The position numbers and the translations under genes were made by a program. A model generated the notes under the pieces. It was given only the letters and a program-made list of their open reading frames with translations. It made no database searches and was not told the DNA's origin. From assembly GCA_027596195.1 (NCBI GenBank), contig JADGJG010000473.1, positions 1 to 18,849 on the forward strand: a DNA stretch of 18,849 nt. Reading direction: 5' to 3'. Within the stretch, counting starts at the first letter, position 1; each line of letters starts with the position of its first letter. The DNA comes from Podochytrium sp. JEL0797 (taxonomy: Eukaryota; Chytridiomycota; Chytridiomycetes; Chytridiales; Chytriomycetaceae). Positions 7,152 through 14,777 of this stretch are shown one piece after another.

Positions 7152-8153
7152 ATGGCTTCGAAACCGCCCAAGGCCCTGCCACCCGCATTCAGAGAAACTG
7201 GCCACCCGCTATCCGACCCTCCTCTCGGATCTCCTCGCGTACAGATAGAGTCCAGCCACGGCCCTCTCTCTCGCGACGCCCTTACCGAAAAACCTTCCGG
7301 CATTCACTTCTCAGATCTTCCCATCGAGGTAGCCCTCCGAATCCTCAGTTGGGTGCACCTGAAGCAAGTCTGGAAGCTACGCAGACTGTCGAAAACCTTC
7401 ACGACGTGCCTTTCTACTCCCTCGTTTGCGCGCATGAATTTGGCTCGATTCGTTCCTAGTCACCCACCGATCGCGATCACCAGAACACCAACACCTGAAG
7501 ATCACGTCTATCTGAAGTCTCCTCAACAATACCAAACCGCATATATCGACATGCGGTGGTCCAAACTCGAGAAGCTGTGCTGGTACGACTGCCCTGTCAC
7601 CAATTCCATTCCCATTGCGCTGATGGGCTGCAAGAATCTTGTCGAGCTGGAGCTCCGAAACTGTTGCCTCAACGGCTCAATTCCTGTCGAAATTGGAGAG
7701 CTTGCGTCGCTTCAAGTCTTGAACCTTGGAGAAAACAGACTCCAAGGCACGATTCCCACTAGCCTTGGAAGATTGCAACAGCTGAAATTCCTTATTGTTG
7801 ACGACAACCAACTATCTGGGCCGATTCCTCCCGAACTGGGGCGATGCTGCAAACTGGAACTCCTTGTGTTGTCCGACAATGTCGCTCTCAATGGAACCTT
7901 ACCCCCTGAACTTGGTCATCTCTCTGCCCTTCAATGGCTCAATCTCAGCAGGTGTGCTTTTACAGGCCCGATTCCGCCAGAGTTTGGGCAGCTTTCGAGT
8001 TTGTGGCAGTTGTGGTTGAACGGCAATTTGTTGTCTGGGGAGGTTCCTGTCGAGTTGGCGCGTTTGGATCATCTTCAGGGTGTATACTTCCAACACAATG
8101 CGGGATTAGTGCGCTCGTTTGAATTTGGGGAGGGGGTGATTTTCGACGTCTAA
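7152..8153 (+). CDS. F-box/plant-type LRR protein, intact copy (333 aa)
   Basis: The chosen ATG at 7152 gives MASKPPKALPPAF, matching the MASN-PP start of other copies. An in-frame ATG at 7092 would add 20 residues with a basic run (KRKKKQPQK). The F-box spans residues 52-95 (FSDLPIEVALRILSWVHLKQ, then LRRLSKTFTTCLSTPSFA). The linker YLKSPQQYQTAYIDMRWSKL lies at 120-139. LRRs occupy about 160-312, with the signatures NGSIPVEIGEL, GTIPTSLGRL, SGPIPPELGRC, NGTLPPELGHL, GPIPPEFGQL and SGEVPVELARL. The end is RSFEFGEGVIFDV, where sister copies have CSFEFG. No intron, signal peptide or membrane segment is seen. By family knowledge it is a candidate SCF substrate receptor; its substrate is unknown. 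AATAAA lies 42 bp after the stop. Confidence 0.88.
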   Translation: MASKPPKALPPAFRETGHPLSDPPLGSPRVQIESSHGPLSRDALTEKPSGIHFSDLPIEVALRILSWVHLKQVWKLRRLSKTFTTCLSTPSFARMNLARFVPSHPPIAITRTPTPEDHVYLKSPQQYQTAYIDMRWSKLEKLCWYDCPVTNSIPIALMGCKNLVELELRNCCLNGSIPVEIGELASLQVLNLGENRLQGTIPTSLGRLQQLKFLIVDDNQLSGPIPPELGRCCKLELLVLSDNVALNGTLPPELGHLSALQWLNLSRCAFTGPIPPEFGQLSSLWQLWLNGNLLSGEVPVELARLDHLQGVYFQHNAGLVRSFEFGEGVIFDV

Positions 8154-8194
8154 GTAATGGTAAAAAAGAGATTGCAGCGAGAGGGAGTGAGCCG

Positions 8195-8200
8195 AATAAA
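8195..8200 (+). terminator. Poly(A) signal AATAAA after the 7152-8153 gene
   Basis: A perfect AATAAA lies 42 bp past the TAA stop of the intact LRR gene. Confidence 0.55.
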
Positions 8201-8576
8201 CTGTAACAGTGATGAATCAAGTTAGCTATTGTGATTTCTTGTGTCCCTTTTGGTGTTTGGGTAATTCGTTCGAGTCGAATTACATGCCATTGGAGACGAG
8301 ACGGATTCCCCGGCTTTGCACAGTCTATACATCCCCATGGAGTAGGAAGGAGTTGCCGCGGTATGAAATAGATCTGGGACGCTAAACTCTGATTATACAC
8401 GTTCAAAGCGATCGTGAGCACGTGAAGTTCTTACCTCCAAGCCGGAATATGACTAGCGTGGGTCATACTCCGAGTAGGAATGCCTTCTAAGATTACTTTT
8501 CGCAGAATATCAAAGGGTAAGGAAACAATGGTGAAGACAAGCTTATGCAAGTCACGTGCAGAAAATCAATCAAAAC
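8201..8576 (+). other. Intergenic with presumed promoter of the next LRR copy
   Basis: This 376-bp stretch has no coding evidence. The decamer TCACGTGCAG (8552-8561), which contains an E-box palindrome, lies 16 bp before the next start codon. The same decamer occurs at 5852-5861 upstream of another family copy. Confidence 0.4.
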
Positions 8577-9580
8577 ATGCCTTCCGCCTCAGATCTCCCA
8601 CTCACATGCAGCGACACTGGTCACCCGCCATACGATCCTCCTCCTGATATTCTCCGCATGCAGAATGAGTCCAACCACGGCCCTCCCTCTCTACACGCCC
8701 TCAATCTCCACGACCCAACCGAGTGCCCGGCACTCGCTTCGCAGACCTTCCCGTCGAGGTTGCCGTCCGAATCCTCAGCTTGATGAAGCCGAAACAAGTG
8801 TGGAAGTTGCGAAGACTGTCGAAAACCTTCAAGGCGTGCCTTTCGACTGCCGCTTTTGCGCGCACGAACGTCGCCCGATTCGTCTCCTGTCGCTTATCAA
8901 TCGCTGCCTCAACAAGGCCAACCCGAGAAGATCGTATCTACCTTATGGCTCCTGAGCATTACCAAGCGGCATATTTCCAAATGAGTTGGGCCAAGCTCGA
9001 GAAGCTGGAGTGGTGCGATTCGCTCAACATTGCGATCCCCATTTCTCTCATGAGATGCAATCATCTAGTCAGAATCCGTCTTGGTGGTTGTTCTCTCATT
9101 GGCTCAATTCCTGTCGAAATTGGAGAGCTTGTGTCGCTGGAAGTCTTGAACCTGGGAAATAACAGGCTCGAAGGTGTGATTCCCACCAGTCTTGGAAGAT
9201 TGCAGGAGCTGAACAGCCTGTCTCTGTTTGGCAACCAACTCTCTGGTCCGATTCCTCCCGAACTGGGGCTGTGCCGCAAGTTGGAGTTCATCAACTTGTC
9301 CGGTAATCCCGCTCTCAACGGGAGCTTACCACCTGAGCTTGGGAGTCTCCCTGCCCTTCGAAACCTTTTTCTCAGCAAGTGCGCGTTCACGGGCTCCATT
9401 CCGAAAGAGTTCAGGCTGCTTGTCAGTTTGAGTTGGTTGCGGTTGAACGACAATTTGTTGTCTGGGGAGGTTCCTGTCGAGTTGGCGAGATTAAATAATC
9501 TTCAGGGAGTATACTTCCAAAACAATGCGGGACTGGTGTGCTCGTTTGCATTTGGGGAAGCTGTGCTTTTTTATATTTGA
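8577..9580 (+). pseudogene. F-box/LRR copy frameshifted before the F-box
   Basis: The ATG at 8577 starts MPSASDLPLTCSDTGHPPYD, related to other family N-termini, and runs to NLHDPTE. At 8721-8727 the sequence GAGTGCCCGG is one base shorter than GAGAAACCCGG in the copy at 6038-7071, so the ATG frame ends at a stop near 8783. From 8727 the other frame carries a full F-box (TRFADLPVEVAVRILSLMKP), linker and all LRRs to TGA at 9578-9580 (ending CSFAFGEAVLFYI). The LRR part is undamaged and includes SGPIPPELGLCRKLEF and RLNDNLLSGEVPVELARL. As with two sister copies, this is either a recent loss or a sequencing indel. The first ATG inside the second frame lies at about 8782, within the F-box, so it would not restore a full protein. 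Confidence 0.82.
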
Positions 9581-10024
9581 GGAATAAGATGAATTCGATC
9601 AATTTAAGTTCCCGCTGGCGAGACCGATTGGCCTTCACCTCCCCGTGTGCCCGAATGAGATTACATGTTGAAAAAAAGGAGATTTTGCCCCGGTTTGATT
9701 TTACATCTCACACTCCACACAATCTTTTTCTGGATCGAGCGCGTGGTCTAGAGAGTTTGCCTATACGTACCTGGAGAACCAGATCACACGGCCCATGGGG
9801 ATCCGATGATGCTCATGAGAGAGGGGGAATGGGGCCGGGCCGTGGTGGGTCGCGGGTCTTCGCAGCTGGTACCAGAGATATGGATCGTTATTCGTGGCAT
9901 CCACATGTTCCACGATAGGAACTACTGCAATGGATGGGAGAGGGGGGCTGTCACTCGGATCTCCAGCCACAGCGGGGTCATTCCCCAGCTGCCCCTTGCG
10001 ACGCATCAACGTGAAATCCTCCCG
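9581..10024. other. Intergenic, no gene recognised
   Basis: About 440 bp, including a G-rich stretch near 9820-9850. Short open frames exist on both strands, but none contains a recognisable domain or family resemblance. It ends in a degenerate F-box relic. Confidence 0.45.
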
Positions 10025-10089
10025 CTCGTTTCACCCGAATTTCCCGTCCAGGGTTGCCCTTCGAATCTTCAACTAACTGGGGTGCACCC
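10025..10089 (+). pseudogene. Degenerate F-box relic
   Basis: The bases from CTCGTTTCACCC through TTTCCCGTCCAGG and CTTCGAATCTTCAA to GGGGTGCACCC align along their length with the F-box-coding segment at 6199-6256 (CTCGCTTCGCC, CTTCCCGTCGAG, CTCCGGATCATCAG, TTGGGTGCACCC). I estimate about three quarters identity, with several small insertions. The frame is destroyed and neither linker nor LRR follows. It marks the old right-hand boundary of the array. Confidence 0.6.
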
Positions 10090-10256
10090 GGTACTAGCGA
10101 GTATATGTTGTTGCATTCGGAAAACATCGGCGATCCACCAAACTGTTTGTGTTTCCATCTGTTTCCATTTCTCGAAGATTCAAAAGCGAAGACGAATGAT
10201 TCGGAGCGGGGGCCGGCGGCGTGGCCAATTGAGTACAATTTGACACTTGATGGAGG

Positions 10257-10262
10257 TTTATT
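10257..10262 (-). terminator. Poly(A) signal AATAAA of YOS1
   Basis: A minus-strand AATAAA lies 12 bp past the YOS1 stop codon. Confidence 0.6.
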
Positions 10263-10274
10263 CGAATTGAGGGA

Positions 10275-10699
10275 TCAACCCAAAATCACTTCGTACACAA
10301 TGATAAGGATATTGACGACAATCAGAGGGACTGAATTGGAAGAAGAGTTTTAGGCAAACAGGCAGCGGGGACATCCAAACCAACTCACTTCTCAGCAGCG
10401 TCCTCACGGCCGAGATCAGGTTGATGACCTTGAGCGTGATGCTCTGCTCGTTTCCAAAGTTGCTGTTTGCGTATGCGGATTCGCTGAGGCCCACTGGGGA
10501 TCGCAAATAGGTTCAGAAGACGGTTCCAATGTCAGCATGATTTTACTCACGCCGGGCGAGGAAGCGCTGCTCGTTCAGCACAGCGATCGCATTGACAATC
10601 TGGCGGGATTCGTGTGAGCATCAGGCAGTGATGGTGGGGCGGCGGACTCACCAAAACGACGACGTAAAAGAGTGTCCCGAAAGATGTTGCGAAAAACAT
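10275..10699 (-). CDS. YOS1: Yos1 / IER3IP1 family ER-Golgi transport protein (85 aa, 4 exons)
   Basis: The exons are 10699-10652, 10599-10551, 10493-10389 and 10330-10275. They are separated by introns of 52, 57 and 58 nt, all GT-AG and phase-consistent. The 85-residue product equals the length of yeast Yos1. It begins MFFATSFGTLFYVVVL, runs through VNAIAVLNEQRFLARLG and KVINLISAVRTLLRIPLI, and ends NILIIVYEVILG. The NAIAVLNE-RFL block and the NLI-AVRT-RIPLI block are the family hallmarks. Two hydrophobic segments (about 1-24 and 67-85) flank a short loop. Known family members are small integral membrane proteins that act with Yip1/Yif1 in COPII vesicle traffic between ER and Golgi. The start lies only 72 bp after the stop of the IQUB-like gene on the same strand. 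Confidence 0.95.
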
Positions 10700-10771
10700 T
10701 TTTGACAGGTTTTTTTTTGCGAACTGCGAACAAAACAACACGAATAGAGAAATAATAAAGAATACGGCCTC

Positions 10772-13420
10772 CTACTCTCCCACGTTCATTACTAGTCTCC
10801 CATCATGCTCCTCATGATAGTGCCTCTTTAAATACCTCTCCATCGCCGGCAACTGGCTAAAATGCCTCCTAGCTGCCATATGCTTCTGCTTAATCTTGCG
10901 CGCAAAGTCATCCGTATACAAATCCACCGGCGACGACTTGTCATGCTTCTCCGCCTCCGCCGCCGTCAACAGAATGCAATTCCACGGCGACAATTCCATC
11001 TCGCGATCCCACCGCGTCATGACCAAATCGTCCATGTTCTTGGCAGCACTGATGCAACTCTGGCGGTTCCAAATTGCGTCAATCAAGTGTCTCATGTCGG
11101 ACTCTTGTAGCAAGGCAAGTGCGTTGTAGTTGGGGTCTTCTTGGGTTCCTAATACGGATCGTTTCTGGGCCTCCTGTTTCCGCATGGAGGTCAGCAAGTC
11201 GCCATAGCAGGAGTCATCTTGTCGGTGTGTGGCAATGTTTTCTTTGATGGTGCAAGGCTTGCAGCGGCCCAAGTGTTTGAGGGTGGTTGAGAGGTAGAAT
11301 TCGGTGGAAGGTAGGTACTTTGTGCAGCTGCGACAGTAGTACACGGATTGGTCGCGTTTCCAGGATTGTCCGGCGTCGGGGAACTATTGGTTTGTGTGAG
11401 TTTTGAAAGTGGGTTGTTTGGATCGTGCACCTTTTGATAAGTTGCCGCTTCCGGATTGAATTCAGGAGTCTGCACAAATTGCAAAAACAAGTTGCTAATG
11501 CGTTTGCGGAGACCTTGGTTATGTGTGTGAGTCAAGCGAATGGTTGTGTACGTGTTCGCGTTTCACCTTCCAAACTCTTCGCCTCACGCCCTCTGCTGAC
11601 CAAATCTCCCTCTCTGTTGATGAGCTCCACAATCTCTCTCGTGAGTATGCAGTCAAATTCCTGCAAGAAAAAGAAAATCAAAATGGACATCATCGCAACG
11701 AGGCGTATATGTCGCGAACCTTGACTGTATATTTCACGTGAAGGAGAATCTGAAGCCTCTCGTCAACACTCAACATGGACACATTTAACGCGTGATACAA
11801 GTCCCTCAATTCTCTCGCCCGGATCGTGTTGGGTGTGTCCACGAGAACCGCGTCTTGGCCGTCTTTGACGGGCCATCGTTTAGGGGACGACATCTGGCAT
11901 TGAATACGTCAGTTTCACATGGCTTAGTTGCTTTAAGCGACTTGCCTTTTCCAACAACTTGACGATCCCCTTCTCCTTGTTTTCTTCGCTGGCAGCGATT
12001 TTCAAGCGGTCAATTTTTTGAATCAAGGCGGCTTCTTGATCCATGAGATCGGCCAGCGCGGCAAGGCGAGCGGGTTCGGAATATCCAGCCACATTGATGG
12101 TTTCCGTTTCTTGAATTCTCCAATCTGAATCAAATGCGAAAAGGTGAGCCAGAAACACCCCTCACCCCCACTCAAAAACACTCACGCTCCAACCCGTTAT
12201 ATAAAATCTCAAAATCCTTGTTACTCTTGGGATGAAGTCGACTTTCAATCTCCTTCTTGCGTCGCTTGTCTTCGAGCGCTTTGCGTCTCTTTTCTTTGGC
12301 CGCCATTGCTTTGAGACGCATTTCTTTCTCGTATCGCAGCTTTTTGACGTGTCGAGTCGCGTAGCATTTGCGGATAAAGCATTGGATGATGGTGACCTGC
12401 ATGTGTGGGGAGGAGGTGGCGGTTGGTTGACATCCGGCTTGACCCCAGTATTTATTTTGGTTAGGTTATAAGTTACCTTTCGGTTAATCATCTTCTCGTG
12501 GTCATCCGCGCTAAAATAGGGGTTCGGTCTGATGGCATAATCGTAAATGCCAGAAATGTGACACCCCGATTTATCCTGTTTGGAAAGCAGGGTCAAAAGC
12601 CTTTCACTTCAAATACCAAGGTTACCATTTGTGTAAACGCATCGTGTTTGGGTTGACTCAATCGGTGTCTCTCGAATTTGGTTTGAGCGTCGCGATGGAA
12701 TTTGGGATTCGCTTTCTGATATGCGAGCGCAAAACGGAGAGAGGACACGGGAACGATAAGCATCCAATTTGATGAAAAGTAATGAAAATGGTTATCACCG
12801 CGTCTTTGATTTCCTGTGCTGTCGGCGTCTGCGAAACGGCGTGACAAAAAACGCGTCCATCCTTCTTGCTCCGATAGCCGCCCATGAACTTCTTTCTCAC
12901 CCAAGTCGAAAGATCCGGGAAAGCCGGTGCCTCTTCTTGTAAAGCTACATATGTGGATGGATGAGGAAAGCGGTATTCCCGACTCGAAAGTTTACAAATA
13001 CCGACCCTGAAAAGTGACGGCCGGGTCCGGTTGTTCATGCAAGTCATCGTCCCCAATATCTTTGAATAAGCTTCCCAAATTAGAATCAAACTCGATTGCA
13101 GAAGCTTCTGCGGCGATCGCGTTCATGGCGTGATTTTCACTGGCCACTGCGGCGTCGACTGCCACAACTGGTGGTTCCGTCACTTCATGATCCGGGAGAA
13201 CGACGGGAACAATAATCGGGTGGCTATTCGCTTGGTCAAGCTCGGTTTTGCTTTCGATATTCTCGGCATGAGTCGGTTGTGGATCGTTGAGATCACCGTT
13301 GGAATCAGGGGCCAAGGCGTCTGATGGTTCGTTATCGTGGGGAATCTCGGGATCCTGATCTTCAAGTGTGACGGGGTCCTCGTGATCTTCTGGATCCATC
13401 GCGTTCTGATCAGTTTCCAT
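10772..13420 (-). CDS. IQUB: IQUB-like axonemal protein, 10 exons (700 aa)
   Basis: The exons are 13420-13006, 12944-12799, 12715-12626, 12575-12477, 12396-12186, 12124-11946, 11893-11720, 11660-11567, 11513-11431 and 11383-10772. The phases join to 700 codons plus stop. The product follows animal IQUB closely from VTFQALQEE onward. It has the FMGGYRSKKDGRVFCHAVSQ block (158-177), an IQ motif starting VTIIQCFIRKCYATRH (251), NKDFEILYNGLEHWR, PNTIRARELRDLY, GLRKRISNLF and a CxxC...CxxC zinc-ribbon-like pair (514/517, 538/541). Near the end is WNRQSCISA, then LVMTRWDREMELSPWNCILL. Family knowledge: IQUB is a ciliary protein associated with radial spoke 1, and the IQ motif binds calmodulin-like partners. 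The first about 135 residues are acidic and lack the usual ubiquitin-like fold. Intron 6 is GC-AG. The gene is divergent from the one at 13482. Confidence 0.92.
11894..11945 (-). other. GC-AG intron (intron 6 of the IQUB-like gene)
   Basis: The minus strand reads AAG then GCAAGT at 11945, with ATGCCAG at the 3' end and an ACTGAC branch-like site. Splicing here joins LLEK directly to MSSPKRW, colinear with FLDK and CSAPKIW in animal IQUB. Reading through, or using the nearby GTGAAA, would add about ten or more residues that the family lacks. Confidence 0.75.
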
Positions 13421-13481
13421 TCTGGGGAATGGAGATCTTGTCGCGTGTTTTTTTTTTTTTTTTCGAAGTCAACATTCTCGG
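13421..13481. promoter_or_regulatory. 61-bp divergent promoter with a T16 tract
   Basis: This is the whole interval between the start codons of the IQUB-like gene (minus) and the gene at 13482 (plus). It contains 16 consecutive T at 13448-13463, a nucleosome-excluding type of element. No TATA box is seen. Both 5' UTRs and the core promoters must fit here or overlap the opposite gene. Confidence 0.55.
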
Positions 13482-14390
13482 ATGGTCCGCAAAGCAACCA
13501 AGAAGAGCAGCATCGTGCGCAAGGCTTTCGTGGCCACCACCAAGGACGAATCAGCACCCATTGATCCAACTCCCATCGCCTCTGTGAACGACCAACAAGA
13601 TGAAGGCGACGACTCGGATGACGCACCCGAGGCCGTGTCCATTTCCCACCTCAAACAACAAGCCATTGATGATCTCAAGAGAGAGAAGGAGGCCTTGAAG
13701 AGGTATTTCCCTATTGTCGCTGATCACTTGAAGGGATCAATTGCTGACTTCCTTTGGCAGCAAGAAACTCGAAACCAAGGCCATCCAGGAGCAGAGACAA
13801 GCAAAGGGACGCGAAGTGAACCTCGAAAAGGAACAAAAGATGGTGGCGGCAAAGTCGGCAAAGCAGGCCATTGATATGAGCGTGTTTGAGGAGGCCGAGC
13901 GGATTGCGCAGTACGTGTTTGTTTGGGTGGGGGTATTTCGTGGACTCTGACAGCTTTTCTCTTAGATCCAAAGAAATCGAATCCAAGGAAGCCTCGAAGA
14001 AGAGAAACCACACGGTTTTGGAAACCACGGAGGAATTTGACACGGGCGTCAAGCGGAAGACGGTCAAGACTCGGAGAGTGGGGTGAGCCTGTTCATGTAG
14101 CTTGGAGTATGGCACATGACGTGCTAACCCGTGGAAAAACAGGGGATTCACTGTCGTCCCGATCGACGTGAGCTTGGTGAAGCAGAAACCTGTCGCCAAG
14201 GCGGTTGTTGATTTCCGGAAGGGTATGGTGCTGGGAGATCGGATCAAAAGGAGAGCCGGTATGTAGTTTTGCTAATGGGTCCAGATTCTTGATGCTGATA
14301 TTGCTGTCTCGTTTTTCAGCATCAATTTCCATGACCAACGCGAATGACGGTCCGCCCCCGAAATTTTCTACGCGTGGTGTGAGGAAATAA
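13482..14390 (+). CDS. Small basic, possibly nucleolar protein (224 aa, 5 exons); UTP16/BUD21-like candidate
   Basis: The exons are 13482-13702, 13761-13910, 13966-14082, 14143-14258 and 14320-14390. Introns are 55-61 nt, GT-AG, and all phases close. The protein starts MVRKATKKSSIVRKAF, has an acidic Asp/Glu patch (about 40-48), a long charged helix or coiled coil (SHLKQQAIDDLKREKEALK through EEAERIAQSKEIESKE), and a C-terminal block GGFTVVPIDVSLV, then AVVDFRKGMVLGDRIKRR, before a short tail. The layout (acidic patch, Lys/Glu-rich coiled coil, C-terminal FTV and FRxxxxxGxRIKR motifs) resembles U3 snoRNP-associated Utp16/Bud21, a component of 18S rRNA processing complexes. This is remembered similarity, not an alignment, so the function is tentative. 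The stop TAA lies inside AATAAA. Confidence 0.8.
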
Positions 14391-14391
14391 A
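14386..14391 (+). terminator. AATAAA overlapping the stop codon of the 13482-14390 gene
   Basis: GGAAATAAAGAG places the TAA stop (14388-14390) within the canonical poly(A) signal, so the 3' UTR would be only about 10-30 nt. Confidence 0.5.
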
Positions 14392-14777
14392 GAGTAGCAT
14401 TATTTTTATTCCTTTCTATTGAATTGTGAATTGTTGTGGGAGTCCGAAGACTTCTTTGCGGTGGAAATCAACGTTTTCTCTCAACTTGGTGCGCTCGCCG
14501 TTCCCAAACCAATATAATACCTGTATACCAAGTCGTCTGTTGAAGTTTCTGCCTTTCGGATGGTATATCCGTCATTTTTATTACTTTCAGGAATATCGAA
14601 TTTGGCGTTCAAAAGATTTGGCGTATGATTTAGAGCAAAGGAGTTATATGTAGTTGAATGTTGGAAACGGTCAGTGTCAGTTCGTCGAAGGCGGAAGCAG
14701 TCAGGAAGCACTCCCCCTTCCTCTCGTTTGGTTTTGGTCAAGTCGGATTTTTTTTTAGTTCAACTCAACCAGCCAAG
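14392..14777 (+). other. Intergenic, holds the RPL5 promoter
   Basis: About 385 bp without coding evidence. A pyrimidine-rich stretch (CCCCCTTCCTCTCG, about 14711-14724) and a run of T near 14750 precede the RPL5 start. Pyrimidine-rich initiators are common in ribosomal protein genes, but no specific factor site is recognised. Confidence 0.4.

Noticed and set aside
8263..8281. tRNA T-arm-like hairpin (AATTCG, loop TTCGAGT, CGAATT)
   Set aside because: The loop fits the T-loop consensus, but no matching acceptor stem, D-arm or anticodon arm exists upstream.
2988..9580. Programmed ribosomal frameshifting in the three split copies
   Set aside because: The breaks are at three different domain positions, show no common slippery heptamer, and two sister copies need no frameshift.
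9761..10009. Minus-strand 82-codon frame
   Set aside because: No domain, biased His/Pro/Arg content, and the plus strand is equally open; probably chance in a GC-richer patch.
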